Below, piece after piece: positions 45,901-59,132 of a stretch of DNA of 64,000 nt (position 1 is the stretch's first letter; every line of letters begins with the position of its first letter). The stretch spans positions 406,184 to 470,183 of the forward strand of contig NW_003314272.1 in the NCBI RefSeq assembly GCF_000143415.4. The letters run 5' to 3'. A program made the translations under genes and the position numbers. This DNA comes from Selaginella moellendorffii (lineage: Eukaryota > Streptophyta > Lycopodiopsida > Selaginellales > Selaginellaceae). The notes beneath the pieces were generated by a model. It searched no databases and was not told the DNA's origin. It worked only from the letters and a program-made list of their open reading frames with translations.

Positions 45901-46985
45901 TCATGAACCCACCAACATAGCCTCAAGGTATCACACCTTGGCACATTTGGCGTCTCCACACCATCGGCTCCACGAGCCTACCTCTATGACACTTCTTCTT
46001 TGTGTCTAAGTCTTTGCCAAGACCAATACCACTCTTTCTCATGCCAACCATCCGGTAGCACTGCACCATAGAGGTCACACACAACTTTGTTTCAAAGTTG
46101 TTTTCTTTTGGGAACACCCTTCCCACGACTTTAGCATGGCACATTTTGCCATCGATGAGATATCCTCTGTTCTCATCCTTGGATCCTATGATCCCCCCCC
46201 ATCCTTCGTGGGGTACCACACACCTCAGTCCAAATGCTTCCATCAATCCTTTAGGATTATTCCTTGACTCTATTAGAGTCATCCAGCTTTTTGGACTTTG
46301 TCATCCGACGACCCATGAGGTCCTATCTTTGAGGTGCGAGCTCATTGGAATACAACTTCTTGTATTCAGGTCCTACTCACAAGGACCATCTTTGCAAGTG
46401 TTACTCCGACACTTGATTTGTTCTCTTGGGGCAACCTTTTGCCTCTTAGGACCACTTGTCCATGTGATGAGAATACCAACTCATCCTCGAAGTACATCCC
46501 CAACTCCTTGGGTTGTTCCAGCATTTATCAAGGGTAACCTCAGCTACCATTTCGAGGACTTGTGTCCTCTCCTATACTTGACCTCCCATGGTCATCAATT
46601 CCGGTCTCAAAGTTATGAGCACCGGCCTCAACTATATGAGGGTAATCTTGTGACTCCTTTATTATTTTGGAGTCTACATCTTTCCCGTGATCCCAATTAT
46701 AGTTGTTTACCACAACTACGTTAGCCCGTTTGCTGCGTCAAACGCTCATCTGGATCACATTCTCAGCTCTCTGAGGAAACCTTATACTGTTCCCAAGATC
46801 CTAAAGTCGTTCTATTATTGGCCCTTTTCTATCCACCACATCGTGGCCAAGTTCATGCATGAACTTTAGTGGAGAGCCATGTCCTCTCGACAAGCTACTC
46901 CTCAAGGATAGGCCCACTCCTAGGACCTTCCAATGCCAACATCAATGGTGATATACTTGAGCACGAATAAAAGTCGGACTAAGGA
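42914..46985 (-). repeat. Interior of the LTR-A element, no gag-pol
   Basis: About 4.1 kb without a recognisable retroviral domain. The longest minus-strand ORF, 45923-46282 (119 codons, 'MVGMRKSGIGLGKDLDTKKK'), shows a glycine pattern faintly like a G-patch. Matching sequence in the only other interior copy (8317-8890) does not extend this far, so its conservation cannot be tested here. ORF 46098-46724 (+) runs through the same region antisense. I regard the interior as non-coding. Confidence 0.65.
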
Positions 46986-47003
46986 ACAGCTCCGATACCA
47001 AGT
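46986..47003 (-). promoter_or_regulatory. Primer-binding site of LTR-A element
   Basis: 'aacagctccgataccaagt' region; on the minus strand it reads TTGGTATCGGAGC directly after the LTR. This differs by one base from the usual TGGTATCAGAGC complement of initiator-Met tRNA. Confidence 0.75.
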
Positions 47004-48829
47004 TGTAAGAGACTAAATTTTCCATTCTACTTTAGTCACTTAACCACACCTCTGACCACTTGGAGGAGTCTCATTCACAACCTCCATAAGTCCAATCCAG
47101 GACTTGGGACTTGCTAGCCCCAAGAATGGCATCCATGCCACTCAACATTTGCACTGGGTCCAAGTGCTTCACGTGTCCGATCCCATGACCGACACTCAAA
47201 GGTACCACCGACATAGCAGCCTGTTACGCTAAGGCCATGCCCAATCACCTTTGCCACACTGGTAGTCCAATACCACTTGCATCACAGTCTTGGCTCTCCA
47301 AGACTAGGCAAACCATCCGTGAGTGGTCATCTCAGATCCACTCCTTAGCATCCTTAGGATGCCCACCGACAAGGGGAATAGCCTTCCCCAATATCCCTCT
47401 GTCAGTCCCCACTAAGTCCCTTTCTGCCCCTGGCCGTGTTTGCCAACACTGCCACTGGATCGAGACCCACAGGCCCGACCACTAAGTCCCACAGTCCTCT
47501 GGGACTTCCTCACCACACGACTGTGTCCTCGGTCACTACCCCAGAGGACTGCTCCTCTTCCTTTCCACAGTCTGGGCCTTTGGGACAACATTTTGGAACA
47601 CCGTGGACTTACGCGAGCCACCTGGGTACTCTCCTCGCCTTTCGCCTTTAGGTGCTCTAGCCATGGGCTTAGAGCGAGGTTCCATTGAGCCACGCCTGGT
47701 ATCCAAGTAGGTAGTGCCACCCACACTTGGACTGGGAGCATCGGCCAGTCGATCTCCCGGGGGAACTAGAGCCGGCTCTTGAACACTTCACCAAGCTACC
47801 CCGCTTGTCGGTCCGTGTTCACTTTAGTCTTGGACTTCCCAGTGGGCAGCTCATCACCCAACACTGGGTCCGGCCTTCCTGGGCCAAACTGGCCTTTCCT
47901 GGCCAAATTGGCTCCACTGCAGTCCTCCCCCTTACTATACTTTTGGAGCTCACCAAACCCCCCAGGGTCTGGGAGACGAACGCTTTGGGCTTTCACCCTC
48001 TCAGACTCGAACTCGGACTCGGACTCGGACTCGGACTTGGACTCGGACTCGGACTCGGGCTCGGGCTCGGTCTCGGCCTCGGCCTCGGTCTCGTTCTCGG
48101 TCCCGATCTCGGTCTCGGTCTCGGTCTCGGTCCTGGTCTCGGTCTCGACTTCGGACTCCATCTCGGACTCCATCTCGGACTCCATCTCAGACTCCATCTC
48201 GGACTCCATCTCGGACTCCATCTTGGACTCCATCTCGGGTCCATCTTGGACTCCATCCCGGGTCCATCTTGGACTCCATTTCGGGTCCATCTCGGACTCC
48301 ATCTCGGGTCCATCTCGGACTCCATTTCAGGTCCATCTTGGGTCCACCTCGGACTCCATTTCGGGTCCATCTCGGACTCCATCTCGGACTCCATCTCGGG
48401 TCCATCTCGGGTCCACCTCGGACTCCATTTCGGGTCCATCTCGGACTCCATCTCAGACTCCATCTCGGGTCCATCTCGGGTCCACCTCGGACTCCATCTC
48501 GGACTCCATTTCGGGTCCATCTCGGACTCCACTTCGGACTCCAACTCGGGTCCATCTCGGACTCCACTTCGGACTCCAACTCGAGTCCATCTCGGACACT
48601 TCCACGTGTCATGTGTTGGTCCTTTTGGGTCCCTTTTTGGAGCCTCGCTTTTTGCTCGCTTCGTGCTCGTTCCTCGAGCACTTCTTTGGGAGTTCCACTC
48701 CCGCTCTTGACTTTTCAAGTCGGAGCTTTTGGTCCAAATGTGTTACGCTCGTTTGGCTCTCGCTTCAGCCACTACCACATGGCACCCTTTCCGGCTCCAC
48801 TTTGGGGCCTAGGGATTTTGTGTCTCACA
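47004..48829 (-). repeat. 5' LTR of the LTR-A retrotransposon
   Basis: 1826 bases. It would contain promoter and start site for the minus-strand transcript. It is shorter than its partner by 371 bases, almost all within the hexamer array (47998-48590). Confidence 0.95.
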
Positions 48830-49298
48830 CACTAGTCCTCACCCTTTCTAGGGGCTTGGGCCTTCCCTTCGGGATGGAAGTGGGGGAAGTAGGGGTACCC
48901 ATATTGGGCCATTAGGCCACAATGTTTCCCCCCCAGTGTCCCGAAGCAAGTATTGCATATAAGGCTTGGGATTTAGAGGGTCCTATGATTAAGTCTTGTT
49001 GTACCAAGGGATGTTAAGAACTTGGTGGTTTGGTGTGTTTAGCTGCTTGTGCCTGTGGGGAGTGTAGCCGAACCTTAAGTTTAGTCTAACCCAGGGAGGG
49101 GGATTGGGAAAGATTTGGGAATCTGTGGATCTAAATTTAATTGCTTATGCAATGAGTAGCTGAAACCACATAGGACCAAGTAGGAGCTGGTACAATAGAT
49201 TGAAACCTTGGCAAGGGAACTTAACTAAGGCCAAGGTTGTGGTGGTTAGATAGATAAGATAAGTTACCAAATTAGAAAGGAAATTTTTGTGGCTTACA
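48830..49298 (+). mobile_element. LTR-D, right part
   Basis: Continues LTR-D after the CACTA duplication and ends TGGCTTACA at 49298. The following 'atttggtattgaagcc' (49299-49314) resembles an initiator-Met tRNA primer site (TTTGGTATTGAAGC). That makes this the end of a 5' LTR of a plus-sense element. Confidence 0.6.
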
Positions 49299-49357
49299 AT
49301 TTGGTATTGAAGCCTTTTCCTCAGTTGTAGCAAAGGATAAAGGCAGATTGTTGGGAG

Positions 49358-49800
49358 ATGGCAAAGGCAGGGTGTAAAAAAACCAAGGCGGAGACGGAAC
49401 CTCCTTCGGAACTAAAGCCTCTAGTCGAACAAGAACCTATGGATGAGGAATCCTTGCACGAGGAGGACTCTAGTGAGGAATCTCCTAAACAGGAATCCAA
49501 TGGAGAGGTTCGATCGTCCAAGGTTTGATTGGACATTCTAGAAGGACAATTAGCATAGACCAATGCCCTACTAGAGACCCTTGTATGCAAGTTAAAGAGT
49601 GATAAGAAGCAAAAGAAAAAGCCAAAAACTGCAAAAGCTAGAAGTGTGGAAGGCTTTAGTGAGGACTGAGGCAGAACAAAACAAGGTCAAACAAACCAAA
49701 GTGGAATCAATCCCTCAAGCAGTTCCCAAGTACAAACCAAAGCCCCCATTGTTCTTAAAGGGAGTGAACGGGAGATGGTGACATGGGAGAGACGAACTGT
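49358..49800 (+). pseudogene. Gag-like N-terminus of an LTR-D element
   Basis: An ATG 60 bases after the primer site opens a Lys/Glu-rich frame ('MAKAGCKKTKAETEPPSELK', then 'EEDSSEESPKQESNGEV'). It stops at TGA near 49527 and continues with Lys-rich coiled-coil-like sequence in shifted frames to about 49780. The layout, an acidic N-terminus then a basic coiled coil, parallels the gag at 59323. No capsid core is visible before the sequence changes at about 50.1 kb. Confidence 0.5.
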
Positions 49801-50204
49801 AATTCTTTCCAATAGATTTGAGGCTAGTGTAGTTGGAACCAAGGAAAGCTAAGCACCACAAAGGAGGACTTGCTGTTGATGATGTTGAAGGCGATATTAG
49901 TGATGGTGGACCCGATATGTACTCAAACATGCAACGTTTCCCTAAGTCGAGAAGATGGAGACACAAAATGCCCACCGATGCCTTCAACCCTAAGATCCTG
50001 TATGGTAGGAGAAAGAAGAATGTGATGTCAAGTAGCAAAGCCTGTGTCCATGAAGTAGGAAGTTGCACCCTAGTCCAATAGCGCTAGAGCCTTGAGTCTT
50101 GATTGTCCGGTGAAAGAAAGGAGACATAGGATGTGGAAGTTGCAGGAATTGGTGATGGCTTTGATGAAAGGTGGTGAGGAGCTTGATAAAGAAGAAAAGT
50201 GATT
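49801..50204 (+). other. Unassigned remnant between two gag pieces
   Basis: About 400 bases with a short plus ORF (49833-50081) of Lys/Arg-rich sequence and no motif I recognise. It probably belongs to the degraded plus-sense retroelement. Confidence 0.35.
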
Positions 50205-51075
50205 TTTATTCAGGGAGTCCAAAAAATTACTCCTACTCTATTTGGACAGGGTTGTTTCCTGACTACAACAGAGGTGGACCTTGAGGCAGAGTGAACTCGA
50301 GCAATCGGGGAGGCTTCTTGGGACACATAGCTGCTTTGTGATTAGGATCAGCACAATAGAGGCAAACATTCTAAGATACTCAATGTTGCTTCTCAGCAAG
50401 ACTCAGCTTCCCTCTGATGAGTCGGGGAATACCAAAAATATCCATTGGGATCGGAGTAGTAGGTTCAGGAGTATGCCCCAAAGACTCAAGCTGGGATTTC
50501 TAAGTCTAGGACGGGAAAATGACGGTGCAGTGACTTTCCTAATGACATTCAAAGAGATGATTGTCGCATCGAACAACTTTGTTGATGGCATCCGACAGGT
50601 CCATAGGATCCTCCATGGTGAGCAACAAATCCTTGGCACCGTTGTTGAGGCTGAAACAAAATTGATCAATTAGGGCCCACTCATCCCACTGAGTGTCCAA
50701 GGCAAGGAGTTGGAACTCCGCAACATAGATTGAGGCAGGACGAGACCCCTAAGAGAGACGTCTCATCTTTGTGGTGGCAACTTGAACCCGATTCATCTCG
50801 CCAAAACATGCTTTGAGCTTCTCTTTGAACAACTGAAGATCCATCAGCTCTGAAACCATGACCCCTTTCATGCTCTTCTCCAGAAGAGGACAAAACTATT
50901 ACAAAGCTGCACCTTTGAGCAACATCCTGATCGCGCCAATTTGAGACTTGAGAGTGGGGTACCGCTGATGTTGAAGTGCGAAGATCAACTCCATCTGGTT
51001 CAGGAATCTGCGAAGCTCCAAACGCTTGCCTAAGAACTTCCCCGGGAAACTCACCTTCGGTTCAGGAACTTTGCT
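50205..51075 (-). pseudogene. Ty3/gypsy gag remnant
   Basis: The minus-strand frame gives 'VSFPGKFLGKRLELRRFLNQ', then 'YPTLKSQIGAIRMLLKGAAL' and 'LFKEKLKACFGEMNRVQVAT'. This is the typical retrotransposon capsid (gag) core with its RRFL-type helix. A proline-rich tail with a degraded Cys knuckle follows near 50300. Several stops and frame changes are present. It is opposite in strand to the gag-like piece before it, so two retroelements abut here. By style it could belong to the same chromovirus family as 14.6-27.6 kb, which lacks gag. Confidence 0.7.
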
Positions 51076-51391
51076 TGATCCTTGAGCGGAAAATATACCT
51101 TGATGTATATTGGTTATGGTGGTCTTATAAATGGTGAGTTGCGGGATGGATAGCGGTGAAACGCTATACCATTTTGTCTAGGCTTATTATTAAAGACTTG
51201 GGTTGCAATGCTTAATTCTTTTCCGGGGAACTTTGCTATTGCTCCTTGAGTAGCTTGGTGTTAGATTAGTTTTGAGTTTTGTCGGAAAGAGAATGGCATA
51301 AGTTTATTCATGTTATGAACAAAAGTTAGTGGTGTTGGGTATTGTAAATCTTTATCGGTGGAGTGTGGCTTTTATATTGCATTTTGTCAAA
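51076..51391 (+). repeat. LTR-B element interior, left fragment
   Basis: Reverse complement of part of 54980-55210. It continues at 56867 beyond the nested LTR-B element, so the two fragments are one plus-sense interior split by that insertion. Confidence 0.7.
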
Positions 51392-54300
51392 TGTATAGTG
51401 CACATGGTTTTGACCTTTATCTTATGGTGATTTACCATAGGATCACACCATGTAGTGGAACCTAAACCCTCTTTATGCCATGTGACACATGCCATGTGTC
51501 ATATGCCATGTGTCCAAAGGATAGTGGTGCAGAACCCGAGGTTCAGGGCCTTAGGCCACTGAATGAAGGAATGGTGCCAAACTCCCAAGCATGGAGCCAA
51601 GGAGTGACAGAACTAGACCACGGAGCAAATCCTGAGCATATAGCCCAAGGAGCAAAGGGAAAAGAGCCCGAAGTGACTTGGAACAGTCCTAGAGTAACCA
51701 GCATCCCAATGCTAGGACCAGCACACAAAATGGAGCCAAACAGAGTCTGGCATCATTTCGGCATATTAGTGGCCTAACACGAGGACATGACCACCAACTA
51801 GCATGGAATGGAACTTGGGATTAGACCCAAGCCAACATAAAACAAAGACAAGCATGCAAGCGGGAGCTAGACTATGCCTCAAATTGTTCAGCCATGCCCG
51901 ACCTACCCACTATCCTTACTATACATTTGGAACCCCCCCCTCTTGACGGACACATGCTTTGGGCTTTCACCCCAAGCCTCCTTTAGTATTAGAAGTTAGT
52001 CTCTGGGACAAGCTTAAAACTTACTAAATATGGAATGGCACAAAATTGCGAATTTAGAGACGGGACAAACACCATTCTGTTCAAAACAATTTCTACATTT
52101 TGTAGATGTGCCAAATGAGGGAATCTAGACACTTTCCATAAATAGCATTTATGACCGAAATGATATTAACACAAAGGGCATGATAGCGAGGGTGTTTGGC
52201 AGACACAGTAAGCTATCATCCAGCGATATTGAGGGAATAGTCTCAATATACGAGGGTTTTTGTCAAGCCAATGCAAGACAGAGCAAAAAAGAACTAAAAA
52301 GCCAAGCCAAGTATGCTTGGCTAAATAGACACTTAGGAATTCCGTCCTTATGCTCATTCGGCCAAGTACAGATGCAAAATCTAGTTTACTAACACTTGAA
52401 CAAGAGGGGCCAATAAAGGGAACCAGCAATACCGAACTCCTACCATCGTGGCAGTAAGGAAAGAGTGTCCGTAAGGACTGGTTGACAGGTAACTTTTGAT
52501 ACTTGAAGTCACATTTGAGACACTTTCCCACCCTAGGGAAGATCGACGTCCTCGTCAATGCATACTCCAGTCTAAAATACTGCCAAGGAAACAACTCCAG
52601 AAAAAGTTCATAGTATTCACACTATGTAAGAAATACACCAACTTAAATGAGTTAGGAGGCAACCTCTTTGTGTAATGCAGATGCGCTACCAACTCAGACA
52701 CCTTCCGACCATCGCTGACAAAGAAATGACCAACAGAGTCAGCCACCCTTGCTGCTCTGGGTGTCACCCAACTTACAAAAGTGTGATACGCCCCTGCCCG
52801 CAGGGATATAAAGAGAGAAGTCAAAGGCCCTAACCCTCCTGAGCAAAGAAACCAAACCTGTTGGTAAGGTTTAAATAGATTATTGTAAACAGGCAGTTAG
52901 AGTTGTTTACACGGTCATGCCCTTTTAACAAAATAAGGACATCAACAAAGAGGCAGGTGATGTGACCACTTGACAGTAGCTACCCCATGACTAAAGATTT
53001 CACCATGCACACGAAGTGCCAAAGCTAGTCTGCCTATACTAGCCCAAATTCAAAAATCAATACATGGACAATATCAAAGTCAAAGACAATGATATCTTAG
53101 AAACTTAATTATTAGTGTATAAATCTTAAATTAGAACACAAAAGTATTCTAAGTAAGTTATCATCTGATAAACTAGTAGTATAGGATAGGAACCATCAAG
53201 ATCACTATCATTGAAAAACATAGGATTCACTATCGAACAAAATTCAATAGCAAGTATTTCATCAAGTAAACTCAATGAGAAAACTTAACTACCGAATATT
53301 GTAAACAATACACCAAACAACTTACTAAAGATAACTCAAAGAACAAAAAGTATCATTGACTGACAAACACAATACTCACGAATGTATCACCTAAAGGAAA
53401 TAATATCCAAATCTATCAAAACTAACTTGAGCAACAATCAACAGAATAGAATGAATGCAGTAAGACTAATAAACACTCATTCATGCCAATTATCACACTA
53501 GATAATTTGAATATATCCTAGTTAACAATACCAAGGAACCATAGTTGCTCAAGCAAGTGCCAGCAACATTCTATTTATGTCTCAAACCCAAGAGACCAAT
53601 CCAAAGCAAACCACAAAAAACATGTGATATTGTGAAAAGCCATAAGCCACCAAGGAGAACCAATAACTATCATGAAAGATCATCAGTCATCCCATCAAAA
53701 GGAGATGCATAATCATCGGCGAAAAAAGAATCCACCATCCCGAAGAATAGCGAATCATTCTAGATCAACAATAATCAAGCAAAACCTTTGACAAGGATAA
53801 TCAATTATCTTAGATGATAGTCAATAATCACCAATGATTGCCAGATGCAAAAACCAACTTCAACATTGAAGTTAATAAGCCAAAATGCCTTCCCCAACAA
53901 CTCTTAGCAAATGGAACAATGAGCATAAAAACTCAAGGAACTAAAAGCTTGAAGAAGCTTATAGCTAAGTCGTGCTTAGCAATGATCATAAGTCTTGCAT
54001 GAACTAACTTCAATAAAGAAGAAATCATGGTACAACCTATAATATCCTCTTCAACACATCCATAAGCTAAATTTCATAATGCCAAAGCTAATGAAAAGTA
54101 TATCTGCATCAATCCAAAAGCTAAGCACAATGAAACTATGCTCAACAAGTGATCACTAAACGATCCTCTATAAATCCATCTATAGCAAGATATAACTCAC
54201 TTTATAACAAGCATAAAAAGAATCATCAATGATCAATATATTCAACTCAAATCCAATAAAGAATAAAATATTCCAATATCAATCACTAACTCTTCATTTT

Positions 54301-56866
54301 GTAAAGCTAACATGGTCAACAACTAAATCACTTTTCAAGGAAAAGCTAGAGCTCAACCCCTACTAAATAATCTCGTCTAAAACATAACTAACTCAACTTG
54401 CCACTTAGTTCATTTGAACGTCAATACAATTGCTAATTAGCAAATGCACGAATGCTAATAACACAAAGCTACAACCAAATTATCAACACTATCTTCATCA
54501 AGATTAATAAAACTCAAAATCAAGCTCTAAGGAGAATTCCTCATCACTTAAAATAACAATACCACTTCCACTAACACAAGTGTTAGCAATGTCAATGCTT
54601 CAACTACACACCTTCTTCATCCAACAATCTACTCCAAGTGCTAACGGATCAACCGATGAGCTATAGCAAATGAATGCTATAACCCTTTTCTAACACCTTA
54701 TGGGCAAACCCTCAAGAAACAGGGTACCAACTTAAACTTAGCATAATGGACCACCATCGAGAATTCAGTCAAAGCTACTACAATGCTATTACTTGTAAGT
54801 AGATTAGCTTCACCATCAGCTACTTTGGGGTTGATCATCATTTAACCAAACAACTTTGTAAATACATTGCTTATTATCACATGGATATAATATAAGTATC
54901 ACAATGACTTGATCATCAATCAAGCAACACAAGAAATGTCAACGTCATTACTTCAAAGGTTTATATGAATATCAAGTGCCAACTTGATTCGATAAATTGC
55001 AACATAAATGCCACACTCCACCGATAGAGATTTACAACACTTAATACCATTAACTTTTGTCCACAACATGGACAAACTCATGCCACTCTCTTTCAGACCA
55101 AACTCAAAATTAATCCAACACCAAGCTACTCAACGAGCAATAGCAAGGTTCCCCAGAAAAGAATTAAGCATTGCAACCCAAGTCTTTAATAGCAAGCTTA
55201 GACAAAATGGTTTAGCGTTTCATCGCTATCCATCCCATGACTCACCATTTACAAGACTGTCATTTCCAACATGCATCAAGGTAGGAACTCTTGATTGCAT
55301 GATGTGAACATGAGCAATGAGTCACACCTCATTGCAAATCATCTCTCCAAAAAAAGAAGATAATTTACATGTTTGATCCTTCATCCCTGACGACTCTCTT
55401 TTTGGTCTCATCTTTGACTAAACCTTAAACTTGCTTTCACACTGCCTTCAATCCAATCCAAGAAAAGTTTATGAGAGAGTACGGCAATGACTATTTGAAC
55501 CAATAGGCTAATCCCTACAATCTTGATTTATCCACTTGTAATCATGCCTAGGAAGGATCCACTAGTGCTATGCTTAATAGCTACGGACCAGCTTATTTGC
55601 CACTTATAGCAAACCCATAGAATAACTCACGGAACCATTGGAACAACTTATGGAACCACCGATATGCTAACATTAATCTTGCCAACTCAAATTGTAATCT
55701 TGAGTTGCTAATGTGCCTTACTCACGAGCCCAAGCTCAAACTCATGCAAAATGGTACAACTCAATCCCTCTTATAAGCCCAAGAGCAAGCTCACATTATT
55801 ACGGTACAAAAGGTAACCAAATCCATACCTAAGGAATGAATGCGAAGCCTTTGCACCAAAACGTGTACCCACTCGAATCATTGTTTTCATCTCTGCGTAT
55901 GCAACAAGACTAGTTGCCCAATCTCATTGAATAGTACTTGTTGAGACTCATTCTCTGATACCAAATGTAGTGCACGTGGTTTTGACCCATTATCCTATGG
56001 TGATTTACTATAGGATAACACTATGTAGTGGAATCTAAACCCTCTTTATGCCACGTGACACATGCCATGTGTCATATGCCATGTGTTCAAAGGACAATGG
56101 TGTGGAACCCGAAGTTCAGGGCCTTAGGCCACTGAACGAAGGAATGGTGCCAAATTCCCAAGCATGGAGCCAAAGAGTGACAGAACCAGACCACGGAGCA
56201 AATCTTGAGCATATAGCCCAAAGAGCGAAAGGACAGGAGCCTGGAGTGACTTGGAATAGTCCTAGAGTAACTAACATCCCAATGCCAGGACTAACACGCA
56301 AAACGGAGCCAAACGGAGTCTGGCGTCATTTTGGCATATCGGTGGCCTAACGTAAGGACATAGGTACTCCACCAGCTAGCATGGAATGGAACTTGGGCTT
56401 AGACCCAAGCCAGACGCAGAACAAAGATAAGCACGCAAGTGGGAGCTAAACTATGCCTCAAGTTGGATCTAGAGACTTTCTATAAATATCATTTATGACC
56501 GAAATGAGACTAACACAAAAGGCATGATAGCAAGGGTGTTTAGTAGACACAATAAGCTGTCATCCAGTGATATTGAGGGAATAGTCTCAATATGCAAGGG
56601 TTCTTGTCAAGCCAGTGCAAGACAGAGCAATAAAGAACTAAAAAGCTAGGCCAAGTATGATTAGCTAAATAGACACTTAGGAATTCCGTCCTTATGCTCA
56701 TCCGGCCAAGTATAGATGCAAAGTCCAGTTTACTAACACTTGAACAAGAGGGGCCAATAAAGGGAACTAGCAATACCGACCTCTTGCCATCATGGCCATA
56801 AGGAAAGAGTGTCCGTAAGGATTGGTTGACAGGTAACTTTCGATACCCGAAGTCACATTCAAGACA
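51392..56866 (-). mobile_element. Full-length non-autonomous LTR-B retrotransposon
   Basis: LTRs 51392-52522 (3') and 55966-56866 (5', with deletions), both minus sense. The interior 52523-55965 is AT-rich and non-coding. A primer site 'ctctgatacca' at 55953-55963 touches the 5' LTR. The flanks 'ttgtcaaa' and 'aaattgag' share AAA, so the duplication is not clear. It is nested in another LTR-B interior of opposite sense (51076-51391 plus 56867-58320). Confidence 0.85.
52523..55952 (-). repeat. LTR-B interior, no genes
   Basis: 3.4 kb of AT-rich sequence. No ORF over 100 codons with a motif appears; the ORF 55008-55307 recurs imperfectly at 28200 and is antisense to the element. I see no RT, gag or RNA gene. 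Confidence 0.7.
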
Positions 56867-58320
56867 AAATTGAGTTGGCACTTAATAGTCATATAAACCT
56901 TTGAAGTAATGACATGAATGTTGCTTGTAATGTTTCTCAATTGATGATCAAGTATTTGTGATTTTTAAATCATATCTATGTGTTAAGGAGTAATGTGTTT
57001 ATGAAGTTGTTTGGGTAAACAATGATAACCCCAAGGTGGTTGATGTTGAAGCTAGTCTACTTACATATAGTAATATTGATGTACTCTTGACTGAATTCTC
57101 GATAATGGTCCATTATGCTAAGTTTAAGTTGGTACCTTGTTTCCATAAGAGTTTGCATATTAAAGTGTTGGAAAGGGTTATAGCATTCACTTGCTTTGTT
57201 TATTTGTTAGCACTTGGAGTAGATTGTTGGATGGAGAAAATGTGTAATTAAGGCATTGACATTGCTAACACTTGTGTTAGTAGAAGTGGCATTATTATTT
57301 TAAGTGATGAGGAATTTTTCTTATACCTTGATTTTCATGTCATTTTTTTTGTTAGTGTTTTGGCTTCACATTGGATCTTGAAGGTGGTTGAAAAAGAGTG
57401 TTAATGCAATGTGGATATCCAAAGATATAGTCTTTGTGATCAAGCCTTAGATGTTTATTTTGCATTTTGTAGATGTCAGTGTTGGATTTGGAGATATGGT
57501 TATAATGTTCGATGCTTAAGCATGCTATTGGGTCATGAGAATTTGTGTTGAGGTGAACCTGTATAAAGTTGTAAATAGGAGGAAGTTGGTTGAGTCTTGA
57601 AAGTTTGCATTCCTGGACTGAGAATCATTCTTTCTCTCGGATGGAAAACTTTTCTACAAATTTTCTTTGACTTATCCAATGGCTGATATATTGATCATTT
57701 TGCTCGAAAACTATTCAATTTTCATAAGCCAGTACAAACTAGTGAAAAGGTTGGAATTGACTTCGGTTAGCTTAGACTTTAGTATGTAGTTTATATGATG
57801 CGGCCCAAAAGGGATACTTACTTTTGGGAATAAGGCAATTGAGTTGAATAGAGTTTGGAGTTGATGTAGAAAAGTGGCTATTACAATTTTTTAGAAATGT
57901 GACTTTTGTGCTTTTTTTTTCTATAGCATTATAATTGGCTGAGGATGCTGATATCTAACTTAGTTGTTTGAGGTTAAGATGTTAATACCTATACTAGAGC
58001 TTTGTCTATGGGAAGGTTGTGTACAAATATGAGTTCATCTCATGGTCTTCACTTTTGTTTCGATGAAGTGTTGATCATTTATATCTAACATCTTCAAGGC
58101 ATACTCAAAGTTGTTGGCTAAATGTATTGGTGAGGTTATTGCGGTTGAGTTGGATTCAAGTGATCATTTAGTTTGTGCTTGTTTATGAACCTTTATCTCA
58201 TACCTAGGGTATCACGTTCATGTTGGATAAGTATATGACTCGATGGCAAAAGTTTAGTGTTTGGGTCTTGTGAAGGCAAGTTGAAAAGTGATTGTTAGTT
58301 GCTTTGCGATTAGTGATTAC
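56867..58320 (+). repeat. LTR-B interior, right fragment
   Basis: Plus-sense interior continuing from 51391 and leading into the LTR at 58321. The first part is the reverse complement of about 54950-54560. No gene. Confidence 0.65.
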
Positions 58321-59132
58321 TGTTGCGAATATGACTTCGGGTATCAAAAGATACTTGTCAGCCAGTCCTTACGGACACTCTCTCCTTACTACCACAACAG
58401 CAAAAGGTCAGTACTGTTGACACGGTGATGAGAAATTCATGATGTTAGCTTGCACTTGCTAGTGTTGGGAACCCCCTTGATATTGAAACTAGTCCCTCAA
58501 TATTCACTAGATGATAGCTTACCATGTCTGCCAAACACCCTCGCTATCATGCCCTTCATGTTAGTCTCATTTCGGTTATAAATGCTATTTATGGAAAGTG
58601 TCTAAATTCACTCATTTGGTATATCTATGGAATATAAAGGTTTGCCTAAACACAATGGTGTTTGTCCCATGTCCAAATTCGCAAGATAGGGACATCCCAT
58701 ATTTAGTAAGTTTTGAGCTTGTCCCAGAGACTAACTCTTGGTACTAAGGGAGGCTTGGGGTGAAAACCCAAAGCATGTGTTCCTCAAGGGGGTGGGGTGT
58801 GGGGGACTGTGGGGGTTCAAATGTATAGTAAAGATAGTGGTTGGAATGCATGTTTGACCACCTAAGACATTAGTTTGGCTTCCGTTGGGCTGTATCACTC
58901 CTTGTTCTGTGTCCGGCTTGGGTCTAAGCCCAAGTTCCATGCTGCTCCAGTCGGTGGGGTACCCTCCTCCTCGCGTTAGGCCATTGGTATGCCAAAATTG
59001 TGTTAGACTCTGTCTGACACCATCTTGCGTGCAGATGCTGGATATGGGGAGCTAGTGCTCGTGGGATTGTACCAGACCTCGTTTCGTAGTGCAACGGGCT
59101 TGGAGTTTGGCACCAAATTTAGGTGCGCTACA
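58321..59132 (+). mobile_element. LTR-B with deletion, acting as 5' LTR of a gag-bearing element
   Basis: Starts TGTTGCGAATATGACTTCGG and ends GTGCGCTACA. It lacks several hundred bases of the middle and 3' parts. The primer site TTTGGTATCAGAGC follows directly (59133-59146), and a gag frame follows that. This copy therefore links the LTR-B family to a coding, possibly autonomous, relative. Confidence 0.85.

Larger units (their letters stand above)
40700..48829 (-). mobile_element. Complete non-autonomous LTR-A retrotransposon
   Basis: 8130 bases with two LTRs in direct orientation (40700-42896 and 47004-48829), each TGTAAGAG...TCTCACA on the plus strand. CACTA is duplicated perfectly at 40695-40699 and 48830-48834. 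The primer site lies next to the 47004 LTR and the polypurine tract next to the 42896 LTR, so it is transcribed on the minus strand. The 4.1-kb interior holds no recognisable gag, protease, RT or integrase. It must have been moved by proteins from another element. Confidence 0.95.

Noticed and set aside
45923-46282. 119-codon minus ORF in the LTR-A interior as a gag or G-patch protein
   Set aside because: Only a faint glycine pattern, no domain, no second copy in the window, and surrounding frames are closed.
51392-56866. A 5-bp target duplication for this LTR-B element
   Set aside because: Flanks 'tcaaa' and 'aaatt' share only AAA. The element is real from its LTRs and primer site, but I cannot support a duplication.
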